The notes: generated from the sequence alone by a model not told the origin. Numbered from the stretch's first letter, positions 13,111-24,830 are shown. The stretch: DNA of 64,000 nucleotides from Siphonodentalium dalli (GCA_032622095.1 CP136069.1:171296394-171360393); one strand, 5' to 3'. Translations and numbers: made by a program.

Positions 13111-13823
13111 ATTGAATCGAATCGAATCGCGATTATGTATCCAATCCAATCGAAAAAATAATGCCCGAGTCGCAGGGCCCTACCTTTAACGTATAAGCAT
13201 ACGATGATACGAAAGGTCATTTATTTGCCTGAAATTCATTCTCAAATTCCAATGGAACTAATTTGTTTTCTTCGTTGTTTATTCTTGCTGAATAATAATT
13301 GTTGACATTGACACAACAAACGCGAGCTGGGTTGCCGCCCGGCGCATTTACTCACATGCGGCATATATATAATTTGTAGTGTTACCCAGATACCCAGATA
13401 TATAAAGAGGGATAACTCTATACTTGATCATGCATAACTTTCGAGCGGACGGCGAAACAAATTAACATTGTCAGATAAACCAAGAAGACCAGAAAGGCGA
13501 ACAAAACCGATTGACACTCATCTCAATGTCCACGGGATGGAGAACATCTATTCCAAATTCTATTGAGATCCAACAACCCCAGACGGACGGACATACTGAT
13601 GTGTGTGCGTCCTGAACGATATTAGAAATGCAACCGACAATATTATAGTCTTTAACAAAAACGTAACGTTTCCTTACATAATGCGTGATGGCAGCGTTCA
13701 GTGTAATGAGGGAACTCTGCCTTGCAGTTTGAGTCAAAGTGTCAGTCATATAAGTGCTTATTGGGGAAGTGAAGTGTTGGGCAGTGTATTGCTTCCCAAA
13801 TTATCATCGCCTCCCGGTTGGCA

Positions 13824-14112
13824 TTAACCCTTTCTATAATAAATACGCATTGCCGAGTAGTTCCCTTAGGAAATGTTCACATAATAAGTTCAACTAATCG
13901 ACCTTATGTCGTTTATTGAAGTTGAACTTATGATCTGAACATATCCCACCAACGGATGTGAGTCCTTAATTTGTGTACTTGTATAATATTTTCGTCTGTC
14001 TGTCGTCTGCTTTTATTACCTGATGTCCCCTTCAAATAAATAATAGACTGATCCATCCAATATACACTGTTATAACTGAGTGGGAGAATCCATTTAGCAT
14101 AGAAAGGGTTAA
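13824..14112. mobile_element. TTAA-flanked MITE (piggyBac-like), 289 bp
   Basis: TTAA (13824-13827) is followed by CCCTTTCTAT; the right end reads ATAGAAAGGG followed by TTAA (14109-14112). TTAA target sites with CCC-starting inverted ends are characteristic of the piggyBac superfamily. An internal hairpin, AATAAGTTCAACTAATCGAC facing GTCGTTTATTGAAGTTGAAC, is centred near 13905. Confidence 0.75.
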
Positions 14113-14520
14113 CCGGACATGGCTAATTTGAACTCCAATTTGTGTGACGTCATCTGAGAGACGGGATGGTATTGGGCACCCTTCGCATACTATAAGGTTT
14201 CGCAACTCACGGATAGAGCAACGGGCACGTTTTGGGCGACGGTTAGGGTACTACGTAATCAAATTATGCGCACTTTCTAACCGCAGTCGTAATGTCATAA
14301 CGCGTTCGACGGATAGGCTATCAATATCTTCGGTGTGTACCAAACAAAATCCGTTTAAACACTATAGGGTCAATTTGTTTTGTTGTATCATGCAGCCATC
14401 ATTTATCAGCTTTGGACAACAACCCCAAAAATGGTCGATTGATAAGAATAGTATCCTCGCTGTGGTATTCTGCCTGATACACGTCGATAGCCGAGATGAG
14501 ACAAGCGAAAAAACGATTTC

Positions 14521-14733
14521 AACCAAATTTGGTGTGGTGACTCGGGTTACACTGGCGGAGGTTATAACGGCGGCGTCAGTTTTTTTAAATTTTGATTTAA
14601 AACAATTTAATTTTAAAAATATGAAAAAAATATCTTTTTTAATTTGAGCAAGGAGCTCAATCTAAAAAAAATTATTAAAAAAATACAAACATTATCCGCC
14701 AGGGTAACCCGAGTCACCACACCAAATTTGGGT
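14521..14733. repeat. Inverted repeat with 37-39 base arms
   Basis: CCAAATTTGGTGTGGTGACT.. (14521-14559) faces its complement at about 14697-14733, with a T/A-rich spacer. The right side runs into GGTGAAATCGGTCCAGGAGT and then CAGACAGACGGAC (14773-14787), the kind of phrase that often ends invertebrate retroelement-derived repeats. Family not recognised. Confidence 0.6.
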
Positions 14734-15021
14734 GAAATCGGTCCAGGAGTCGTGGAAAATCCGGACACACAGCAGACAGACGGACAAACTGATCCTACTT
14801 ATATACATGTATATACGATTACGTCACATCCTAAACGTGGGACGTCGTAAGGCCCGTTCCAAACGACGGATTTTTGTCGACTCGAATCTAATTGTATTAA
14901 ATCCGTCGGTGATGCGACTGCCCAGTCAATTTTGTTTCAGACGGACGCATCTTCGTCGCGTCGAATCTAATACATCGGTCCATTTATTTAAAGGTGGATT
15001 CCAGGAAATTTGCATGTCGAG

Positions 15022-15537
15022 TTTTTTGCGAACACTGGAAAGATGATTAGACATTCTAACTTTGAGAGAGGTTTTTGTTTGTCCAACATATTGTATACGG
15101 CATCTTTTGCATGTGATTAAGTAAATTACATTTTTAGAATCACAATTAAGTTCGCTATGCATTTGATACGATATGCGTGTTTGTTCGCTGGTGAAAGTGT
15201 TACTAGTATTGATATATCCTATTGTATTGATGTAACATCGTTTTTTGTGACAAAATGAGGATGAACCATTACCCAACACCGGCCGGTTGTGCCGTATCCT
15301 TGTTGGTTCAGTCGATGTTGGGTCATGGCCTAACGATTCCAATTCTCTGAGAGTTTCGGACTTTACTTGGCGCAGTAATCTACTAGAGTAGCCTCGCGGT
15401 CGTAAAGCCTGGAACAGCACTGAACAAGCTTGATTTAGGTCGCTTCTGTTCGTGCAGTTCCGGTGGTATAGAATGATTTGAGATTTAATCAATCCATTGA
15501 AAGGTTTTGGCGGATGGAAAGATTTATGACGAAGAAG
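15022..15537 (-). pseudogene. Penelope-like element fragment: post-RT linker and GIY-YIG endonuclease start
   Basis: On the minus strand, one open frame of about 170 codons resembles the C-terminal part of Penelope-like retroelement proteins. First comes the post-reverse-transcriptase stretch (LYHRNC, then a ...ALRPRGYSSRLL-type segment). A Cys-rich linker follows (CHKKRC, LNCDSKN). Then comes the GIY-YIG core, seen as VIYLITCKRC and QYVGQT, with the conserved Arg and His in VRMSNHL. In this family the protein is a reverse transcriptase fused to a nicking endonuclease used for integration. Here the reverse transcriptase body is missing. The endonuclease stops after its first half, so the downstream catalytic Glu is absent: a dead fragment. 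The frame then runs into unrelated sequence to 14926. Upstream it fuses to a TA/GT microsatellite and element A copy 3. Confidence 0.85.
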
Positions 15538-15557
15538 CTGGTGAGAGTCCGTTGGTT

Positions 15558-15593
15558 TCGTATATATATATATGTGTGTGTTTGTGTGTGTGT
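15558..15593 (+). repeat. TA/GT microsatellite at a junction
   Basis: (TA)n followed by (TG)n-rich sequence separates the Penelope fragment from the first minisatellite unit of element A copy 3. Confidence 0.8.
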
Positions 15594-17737
15594 ACATGGC
15601 ATGACTGTGCGGTCATGATTGTTGAAGTGTATATGCATACCTGGAGTATAGCTGGATGGTCATTGGCGGCGTGTGGGTATATATTAAGTACCCTTGTGGT
15701 CATGGTTGTATATGTGATGTATATGCATCTCAGCCGTGGCTGTATTATCATTGGTAGATGTATAGGTATACAGAATAGCTGTGTGATCATGGATGGGGTG
15801 ATCGAGTGGCTGAATTGTCATGGGCGAGTTGTATATGTAAATATGGATTGTACGAATGAGCTTGTGGGGTATTGGCATATCCATTGTTGAGATGTATATG
15901 TATACCTGGATTGACTCTATGGTCATGAGTGGGGTGTATATGTTTATCTTGAGTGTGTATATGGTCATGGGTGCGAAGAAAAGGTATACAGGGAGTGACT
16001 GTATGGCCAATGGCGAGGTGCTGTGCATGGTATTGCTATATCTAGAGGTCTGTATGGTCAACAGTGAGGTGTCGATGTATACCTGGTGTGATTCTATAAT
16101 AGGCACTGGTGGGGTGTGTATGTAAATTGTATATGTTTATTGGCTATATGGCCATGGATGTGGCCTACATGTATATAGGGAGAGGTGAAGGTGAATTGGT
16201 AAACCAGGAGTGACTGTATGACCGCAAGTGTTGTGTTTTGGTACACAGCGAGTGGCTGAATTTGTCTTGAGCGAAGAGTACATTCAAGTCTGGAGTGTGT
16301 GAATGGTCATGTGTGCGGGGCATTTGTATATATACAAGGATTGTATGACCATTGGTGATGTGTATATATTCCAGGAGTTACTCTATGGTTATGGTTACAG
16401 TGTATGTGTATATCTTGAGTGGATATATGGCAATAAATGTGGCAAATAGATATACACGGAGAGATTGTGTGGCATATGGTGAGGCGAATATGTATACAAG
16501 AAGTGATTTAAGACCACGAATGTAGGACTATATGGTCATGGGTGAAGTGTAGGGGTATACATGGTGTACCTGAATGGTAGACTCATGGCTGTATAGCATG
16601 TGTGTGGTTCACGGGTAAACCCAAGTGTGGTTGTGTGATCGTGGGTGAGGTGTATGTGTATAACGTTAGTGGCTGCATGGTCATTTGTGTGGCGTATTTA
16701 TAACATAATTTGATGGTGGCTATCACTTTCCATAATAACTAAAGTATATGTTAATCGATTGGGAGGTAATGTCATAGAGTTCTTCATCTTGGTGGCCTTC
16801 TATATGCACAATGGAGGAAACTATTTTCCTGACATTAATTTAGTCAATCAATCTTTATGCCAATGGCCAAGCATTTGATGTTATTAAGCAGTTTTTTACT
16901 CACCTCTTTGTTTGACTTTCTAAAAGACCTTCCGGTCCACCTGCCAGTGCTTTACGCTGGCTATTTTTCTGTCATTCTAGTGTACTAGGTGTGGGGCCGC
17001 CTACCCCAATAGACGTGTTACCTGGTCTGACACCCACCCAACTATAATGGTTGCACGTGTTATTGGGCCAGAGTAGCCACATAACTATGCCCCTCTCAGT
17101 TTACTTTCAGAGTTCGCCTCATTTCCGTTCAAAATCATAGCCAGAATCTCTTAAGACAAAATCACATACTGCATGATTTAAATTGAAATTGTCGTGCCGC
17201 ATAAGGTACTGGGGCAACCAGAATAGATCAGATAGTTGTCAGTTTATTAAGTAACATGTCTAATAACCAAGTGATTCACAACGTGCTTACTTTACAGAAG
17301 AGCAGAGAATAATGTCCGGGATATATTTGAAAATATCAACTTTTCTACCAAATTTTGTGGACATTTTGCAAGCCAGCTTGGGTATATTTTTTCGAAAAAC
17401 ACATCAGTGTGACGTATTTAAGACGGATAAAAACAATAAACACAAAAGATCGTTCCACTTTACTTTAAAAAAATGGCGCAAACCTGAAAAATTATTGTTT
17501 TGTCGATTTTTAGAGAAAATTCAAAAAATTTTGGTAATGTAATAGTATCACTTATCCAAGATGCATCATAAATGTTTGTATTCAATGTATAGATGACAGA
17601 ACAGTCAATTGTATTCAATATCCACAACTTTTAAGCGATTGCATGGCACGACGGGACAATATTTACCATTTTCCATATTTTGGCCGCCATTTTGACAGCC
17701 ATTTTTAGCCAAAGTGACAATTTTTGCGGTTCCATTC
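15594..17737. mobile_element. Element A copy 3 (continues at 19366-19450 past a nested insertion)
   Basis: This copy starts directly in minisatellite units (GTACATGGCATGACTGTGCG); its left unique arm is absent. The centre (GGTGGCTATCACTTTCCA near 16720, then ATGTTAATCGATTGGGAGG) has the copy 1 orientation. About 200 bases (16840-17035) match neither other copy. The right unique arm (about 17040-17737) matches 3170-3890. It is interrupted at 17737 by a hAT-like element and resumes at 19366 with TTCCATTGAGTTGAAATAT, matching the same arm. Confidence 0.8.
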
Positions 17738-19365
17738 AGGGGGGGGTCTGGAAAAAAAATTGCACATATAGGGCCCAAAAAGGTTTTTTCCGACCTCGAG
17801 GGACCCACCACCCCATTTTTGCAAAAAAAAAAAAAAAAATTCCTCCAAAATTTTGGGGACCCACCCCCCGTTTCTCATGTTTTTATAAAAATTTCAGAGG
17901 TTTTTTTTAGCCGTTCTTCAATAACTGTGTTAACTGCCTTACTAATTGGTAAACACAGATCAGAAAAAACGAAAAATATACTGTATTTCCATGTGTTTCC
18001 TGGTGTTTTCAGTATCTAACAACAATATTAATTAAGCATTGTGTAGGTACATAATATGTCACAAATTGCCGTAGACCCCATTATAGCCTTAATATATCAA
18101 GTGTGTTGTGTCTGACAGAGAACACTGGCCAGTGTAAATAATGGTAAACAGGTCAGGTGTTCCACAATTATATGTGCATGATCAAAGAACTATTTAGTCT
18201 TATCCATCGGGATGGGGTGGGGAGGGGAATTGTTTTTTGGTTATGTATACAAATAGATATATGGTTATTATACTGCCTGATATTAGTCGGCGGGTATATA
18301 ATTGACGTCTCGAGCCGTCTGTCCGTTCAAACATTTTGAATTTTAACTCAAGAGTCAGTTGTCATATTTGATGCCCTATGGCATGGTGACGGACCAGAAA
18401 TGGGGGACAAATATGCATAATATCGCGGGTTGTGACCACCAATGCCTACTAGAGTTATGGGCCCTGTTCGACTTTATGAAATTCAGTCCATACAAAGTTT
18501 TTGAAATATAAGTTAAGTGTCGGTTGTCAAATTTTGATGTGGTTTGGTATGGTGATAGACCAGAATGAAGAATTGAATGTCATTTCTCAATGCATCTGAA
18601 TGCATCACATTATTTCAGTTCATCTATTTGTAAGTGATAACAGTATACAATTAGTATTTTAGTTTCGTCTTGTTGAGCAGTAAAGCTCTCAGATGAAATT
18701 CGGAAATTCAATGAGAATAGCGTCACCTTCATTTGGGATTGTCTGAGCAGTAAACAGTAATGTCATTCATCATAACCAATTCAATTTTATTTGGATAATT
18801 GTTGCAAATTAACATTACTTGCAATCATTCAAGATGAGAAATAACCAGAAGGAATGAATTTGATTACATGCCAGAACAAGACAGTATTTCAGACATTAGA
18901 AATTTCATGTTATGCAACAATCAGGTTAATGATATCTACCAGTAGTCAACATTGAGTATTCACCATGTAGTATCCAATTTGTGATGAGTTTTTTTTTTTT
19001 ATTACTTTTATTCAGATAATACAACTGGGTAATATATTAATTTTGTTACTAAATAGTTCTTCCGTTGATCATAAGTTTCCTGAACGTTAATACGGTGGTC
19101 CACTGTGAAGTGGTCCGGGATACTGTGAAATCCAGAATGTTGCTAAATCTGAGGCTAAAGAGTCACTTTAGCTGCCTATATAGCCCTATACCAACAAGCA
19201 TGGTACCAACATGCTTACAAACAACATTACATGGTCAGTACTTGTAAATTGTTTGAAAAAAACCCATTTTTGAAAAAATTTACAAGCACCATTTTTTCCG
19301 CCTCTGGACCACCCACCCACCCCGGCCCTATATACGGATTTTTTTTGCAGACCCCCCCCCCCCCT
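17738..19365 (+). mobile_element. hAT-like non-autonomous element N1, copy 1 (1.63 kb)
   Basis: The ends are CAGGGG..TCTGGAAAAAAAATTG and a complementary ..GCAGACC..CCCTG. Subterminal CATATAGGGCC and GGCCCTATAT extend the terminal inverted repeat to about 40 bases. Flanks are GTTCCATT on the left and (G)TTCCATT on the right: an 8-bp duplication if the terminal G is counted in the target, 7 if not. This fits the hAT superfamily. Internal sequence holds two diverged copies of a phrase around GGTGACGGACCAGAAATG (18390) and GGTGATAGACCAGAATG (18550). No transposase was found. The host site is element A copy 3. Confidence 0.8.
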
Positions 19366-19480
19366 GTTCCATTGAGTTGAAATATTCATTACGCCACATG
19401 TGGTGTAAGTTGTTTTGCAGATTTTGATATTCTGTGGTCGACTGGGCGAAGGCATTGTGGGAGAATTTTGTTTGTACCTT

Positions 19481-19646
19481 ACTCAATCGTACCGATAGAA
19501 TCACGTAGATACTAAAATTGTAAAGTTAACGACACCGATGTATAATATGTTTTTGAAAATATGACTCAATCGTATCGATAGAGTCAGGACAGGCTGAAAT
19601 TGTAAACTTAAAGTCACCGGTGTAATAATATGTTGTTGAAAATATA
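19481..19646 (+). repeat. Tandem duplication, 83-bp unit x2
   Basis: ACTCAATCGTACCGATAGA (19481) recurs at 19564 as ACTCAATCGTATCGATAGA, with AAATTGTAAA..ACACCGATGTATAATATG aligned in both. Confidence 0.75.
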
Positions 19647-19649
19647 AAT

Positions 19650-20440
19650 AATCTGATAGGCTGAAAATAATGTATAACCCATTGGGAGCCCCTGGTGTAG
19701 TGAAGTGAATTATGGGTAATTTTAATTGGAGTGCGGATGCCTGTTCCGTTGCGATAACCGCCATCTTTTATTTTCTGGAATTATGGTAAGAGTTGCGCCT
19801 GGAACATGATAATCTTCTCGACTGTTTTTGCGTCCTAATCTAATCAAACTTTCTTGGATATCTGTGAAGGTGTTTTGGAAGGATTGTTTTGATATGTATA
19901 TATATCATTTACTTTCCAAAAAGGTGAGTTTGACGCCTGCATTTCTTGACATGAATATTAATTAGCGCTTGTCTGCAAGAACAGTGATGGCCGATCGGCG
20001 TGTTTTATGAAAATGTCACCAAGATTTCTCCACTCGATTCTCTTAAAATGTACCCTAATCCTTCAAATTCTTTTGATAGTTCTATCTAAATACATCTTAG
20101 CTATTATTCGGATCTGCTGTCCCGGTCGAAAAAGGTTTAGTTTGACCAAAACGGCTATTGACAAAAGTTTGTTTACAAAATGAGCGTACTCGATGACCCG
20201 TACATGCTGTAAATTTATTATCGGAAAAAAATTCAATTTCTTCCATCTAAAACATAATTACGCACTTGACTCTGTAATTTTAAGAATATATAAGTATTAC
20301 ACACAGACACGCCAAGTCTCAGCTTAAAATTTTGATCGGATGTTAAATAAATTTTATGGCCCTGCGAATGTTTTCTGAGCTGTTCCATATTGGGCACCAG
20401 AGTCCATATTTGACCGGTTCTACCTGATAATTGTGCGACA
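19650..20440. other. Mostly unique sequence; possible ATG/GTAAG 5' exon
   Basis: No open frame of note. At about 19760-19790 the plus strand reads CCGCCATCTTTTATTTTCTG, then GAATTATG followed at once by GTAAGAG, i.e. an ATG abutting a good splice donor. No downstream exon was identified. Confidence 0.3.
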
Positions 20441-21201
20441 GTACAGTCGCGTTACTTTATACGTCAACATTGGTCATTATCACCCGACAAATTTATTACG
20501 GTCTATCGTATCAACCCCTATTTCCCCCGCGTAGCCTGACTAAATGTCAACATTGGTCTTTATTGCTCCACTAATTGTTATCGTTTCATCGGTATGAATT
20601 CAATATCCAATTATCCACATATAACCAACCCAACCGCTAATCCCGGTCCAATTTTTTTTTCATCGCTATCGTCACGTTACATAATATTTTATCACGTGAT
20701 ACTTGTACTTATATATCTATGGTATTACTATAGTATACCATATATGTATATCAATTGCTATTCCTTTCTATATAATCCTGGTGCCATCTATAGAGGTGGA
20801 GATAATTTCAGACCCCCCCCCCCTCATTTTATATCATTGCTGCTTTAGTACAGTCGCGATGCATTACATGGCAACATCGCTCCACTAATTTATGTCAGTT
20901 CATCGATACGAACCCCTTTTTCTCCGAGTCCATATAACCAACCCAACATCTTATCCCGGCCTAAATTATTATTTTTATTTTCATCAGTATAGTTGTGTTA
21001 CATACATATTTTTATCATTTGATTCTAATTTGCATTGTACCACTATAGAAGTCCATAAATGACTATTATGGTACTATATAGAGATGACTAAGATTCTGAC
21101 ACCCCCCCCCCTATTTTATAGCCTTGTTGCAACAGTAGAGTTGAGATGCATAATATGTCAACATTGGTCGTTATCGCTCTACAAATTTATATCGGTTCAA
21201 C
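20440..21201 (+). repeat. Tandem repeat with about 313-bp period (continues 22824-22985)
   Basis: CATATAACCAACCCAAC occurs at 20618 and 20931. GTCAACATTGGTC occurs at about 20464, 20547 and 21157. Each unit carries TTATCCCGG, a CATCRSTAT..GTTACATA segment, a GGTRCTATATAGAG-like segment and a C tract. The third unit is split by the second N1 copy and resumes at 22824. Confidence 0.7.
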
Positions 21202-22823
21202 CAGGGGAGGGGTCTGCAAAAAAAATCCGTATATAGGGCCGGGGTGGGTGGGTGGTCCAGAGGCGGAAAAAATGGTGCTTGTAAATATTTTCAAAAATGG
21301 GTTTTTTTCAAACAATTTACAAGTACTGACCATGTAATGTTGTTTGTAAGCATGTTGGTACCATGCTTGTTGGTATAGGGCTATATAGGCAGCTAAAGTG
21401 ACTCTTTAGCCTCAGATTTAGCAACATTCTGGATTTCACAGTATCCCGGACCACTTCACAGTGGACCACCGTATTAACGTTCAGGAAACTTATGATCAAC
21501 GGAAGAAATATTTAGTAACAAAATTAATATATTACCCAGTTGTATTATCTGAATAAAAGTAATAAAAAAAAAAAACTCATCACAAATTGGATACTACATG
21601 GTGAATACTCAATGTTGACTACTGGTAGAATATCATTAACCTGATTGTTGCATAACATGAAATTTCTAATGTCTGAAATACTGTCTTGTTCTGGCATGTA
21701 ATCAAATTCATTCCTTCTGGTTATTTCTCATCTTGAATGATTGCAAGTAATGTTAATTTGCAACAATTATCCAAATAAAACTGAATTGGTTATGATGAAT
21801 GACATTACTGTTTACTGCTCAGACAATCCCAAATGAAGGTGACGCTATTCTCATTGAATTTCCGAATTTCATCTGAGAGCTTTACTGCTCAACAAGACGA
21901 AACTAAAATAGTAATTGTATACTGTTATCACTTACAAATAGATGAACTGAAATAATGTGATGCATTCAGATGCATTGAGAAATGACATTCAATTCTTCAT
22001 TCTGGTCTATCACCATACCAAACCACATCAAAATTTGACAACCGACACTTAACTTATATTTCAAAAACTTTGTATGGACTGAATTTCATAAAGTCGAACA
22101 GGGCCCATAACTCTAGTAGGCATTGGTGGTCACAACCCGCGATATTATGCATATTTGTCCCCCATTTCTGGTCCGTCACCATGCCATAGGGCATCAAATA
22201 TGACAACTGACTCTTGAGTTAAAATTCAAAATGTTTGAACGGACAGACGGCTCGAGACGTCAATTATATACCCGCCGACTAATATCAGGCAGTATAATAA
22301 CCATATATCTATTTGTATACATAACCAAAAAACAATTCCCCTCCCCACCCCATCCCGATGGATAAGACTAAAGAGTTCTTTGATCATGCACATATAATTG
22401 TGGAACACCTGACCTGTTTACCATTATTTACACTGGCCAGTGTTCTCTGTCAGACACAACACACTTGATATATTAAGGCTATAATGGGGTCTACGGCAAT
22501 TTGTGACATATTATGTACCTACACAATGCTTAATTAATATTGTTGTTAGATACTGAAAACACCAGGAAACACATGGAAATACAGTATATTTTTCGTTTTT
22601 TCTGATCTGTGTTTACCAATTAGTAAGGCAGTTAACACAGTTATTGAAGATCGGCTAAAAAAACCTCTGAAATTTTTATAAAAACATGAGAAACGGGGGG
22701 TGGGTCCCCAAAATTTTGGAGGAATTTTTTTTTTTTTTTGCAAAAATGGGGTGGTGGGTCCCTCGAGGTCGGAAAAAACTTTTTGGGCCCTATATGTGCA
22801 ATTTTTTTCCAGACCCCCCCCTG
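21202..22823 (-). mobile_element. hAT-like non-autonomous element N1, copy 2 (1.62 kb, opposite orientation)
   Basis: Nearly identical to copy 1 in reverse complement, including the internal short open frames. The flanks differ: GGTTCAAC on the left and (G)GTTCAAC on the right, again an 8-bp duplication counting the terminal G. It is therefore an independent insertion, not one arm of a duplicated block. The target is a unit of the 313-bp tandem repeat. Confidence 0.8.
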
Positions 22824-23097
22824 GTTCAACCATTAGTTCCCTGTATCGCCCACCCCTCCCTCAATTTATTTTTTCATTTGTATTATAGTCTCGTTACGTA
22901 CACATTTTATCTCTTGTAACTTTTGCTTCAACATGCCTTGTACCGCTGCAGACAATACAAAACTGACAACATTTTGAAATGTAAGCAGGCTTCAAACTCA
23001 TCTTATCCAAGAAAAACTCTGGCTACATAAGAAATTTGTGTATAAGGTGTACTTGCGTTTGTTGCGTTAAAAACCAAAGGTCCCAAGTCAAGTTCCA

Positions 23098-23890
23098 AAA
23101 TCCCCAACACACTGATGTGAGGTTTAACTCCATCTACATGCAGTAATGTCCAAAGTAATTGACCGCTTAACCACAGCTGAATTATGGGTAATTTTTCAGG
23201 ATTTTAAATCCTGAAAAATTACCCATAATTCTGCTGTGGTTAAGTGGTCAATTACTTTGGACATTACTGTAGCCCATATAAGGATGTGAGGTTTAATGAT
23301 AACTCAATCCACATACAGTAATGTCCAAAGTAATTGACCACTTAACCACAGCAGAATTATGGGGTAATATTTTGGATTTTAAATCCTGAAAAATTACCCT
23401 TAATTATTCTGTGGTCAAGTGGTGAATTATTTTGGGCATTAATGTAACCAATATAAGGATTTGAGGTTTAATGATAACTGAATCCACATACAATAATGTC
23501 CAAAGTAATTGACCACATAACCACACCAGAATTATAGGTAATTTGTCAGGATTTTAAATGCTGAAAAATTACCCATAATTCTGCTGTGGTTAAGTGGTCA
23601 ATTACTTTGAGCATTACTGTAACCAATATAAGGATGTGAGGTTTAATGATAACTCAATCCACATACAGTAATGTCCAAAGTAATTAACCACTTAATCACA
23701 GCAGAAATATGGGTAATTTTTCAGGATTTTAAATCCTGACAAATTATCAATAATTCTGATGTGATAAGTGGTCAATTACTTTGGGCATTACTGTAACCAA
23801 TATAAGGATGTGAGGTTTAATGATAACTCAATCCACATAACCAATATAAAGATGTGAGGTTTAATGAGAACTCCATCCACATAACTAATA
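23098..23890. repeat. Tandem array of palindromic mariner-type MITEs, period about 175 bp
   Basis: Four palindromes of about 129 bp lie at 23141-23269, 23316-23444, 23491-23619 and 23666-23793. Each opens with CAGTAATGTCCAAAGTAATT, is centred on AGGATTTTAAATCCT and closes with the complement. TA dinucleotides flank the ends (TACAGTAATG, CATTACTGTA), as for Tc1/mariner. The linkers (ATATAAGGATGTGAGGTTTA, then ATGATAACTCAATCCACA) are also repeated, so the array grew by tandem duplication of MITE plus linker. Palindrome-free linker units trail off to 23890. Confidence 0.85.
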
Positions 23891-24164
23891 AATATGTGTA
23901 AAAATAAAAATAAAAATCCATGATGGCGACCAATATGGACTACCTAATTCTGCTCCAAAAACATGTATATTGAATATATGGATGTTTATTGGGGGGAAAC
24001 CGATTATTTCAATGATATTTTCATTAACTGGGATCCAAACCCCGACCTACGAGAGAGCGCTTCGCGCGCGACTGTATCTTAAGCATATGTGCATATTTAA
24101 TAAGCCAACAATTGGAATCCCAACAGAGAAGATTGGAGGGGGGTCCCGATTGTTTGAGAGAATC

Positions 24165-24830
24165 GGATCTAAACTGGCATTCAAAATCTAAAACGATTGG
24201 ATTCGATTCAGAAGGGTGAATCGATAACAAAATATTAGATTCGATCCATCACAGGGACTTAGTTAAATGTACATATAGCCTTGAATGTATAGGTTATACA
24301 TATCATTTAGATCTAAAAGTTACCAACTTATGAAAAAGTCCTTAAGAATATGCCAATGGTTTAGTATAATGGTAGTATGAATATGTTATTATCCACAAAC
24401 CACATTTGTGCTAGCCGAGCGATTGTTTATTTAAGCATAAAGAATGTGCAATAAGCAAAACACACAACAGCATGGTGGTTTTTATTTTTTGGAGATTGAT
24501 TCACGGTGACCCATTCAATACTAAAATATTAAGTGGCGAGGATTACCGAGCGCTATAACTGTATGTTGTAAACGACATAACTGGTACAGTTTTAATCAAA
24601 TGTCACTTAGTTGGATCTCCCCCGGCGTTGAGTATTTTGCTTATCTCACTCTCTTTACGTACTGTACTGTACCATAACATGTGTTTTTTACGAACACGGC
24701 GTATATATGATCTTGACAATATCATGCTATTTATGCGACATTTATGATTGGTATAAGAAGACCATCTGCCTTTCTTATAATATTCTTTCTAATTACGATG
24801 GCTGTAAAGACTTAGTATGGACTTGTTTGG
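24165..24830 (-). repeat. Dispersed repeat R, copy 2 (inverted), with attached TAGGG-type end
   Basis: Reverse complement of about 6440-7060. It includes the GAATCGAATC-rich block and the junction AGGGACTTAGTTAAATGTAC, equivalent to GTACATTTAACTAGGGCCCT at 6941-6960. The junction between repeat R and the candidate hAT end is therefore present at both loci. Confidence 0.7.

Larger units (their letters stand above)
6952..13182. mobile_element. Candidate hAT-type element (TAGGGCCCTGCGA termini) hosting element A copy 2
   Basis: The left end TAGGGCCCTGCGATGCATCG faces a right end whose complement reads TAGGGCCCTGCGACTCGGGC. Both are followed by repeated GAATCGAATC-type sequence. The flanking octamers are CATTTAAC (left) and CCTTTAAC (right), 7 of 8 matching, as expected of an aged 8-bp hAT target duplication. 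No transposase was recognised inside. Caution: the left end plus its flank also occur together at about 24240-24270, so this junction has been copied as part of a larger repeat. Confidence 0.5.

Noticed and set aside
14144-14647. 167-codon plus-strand open frame
   Set aside because: The second half runs into the inverted repeat and A/T tracts at 14521-14640; no motif and no splice context.
18157-22408. Pairs of identical 60-residue proteins on opposite strands (18157/22226, 19065/21317)
   Set aside because: Identity comes from the two N1 copies. No family features, and the frames are short.
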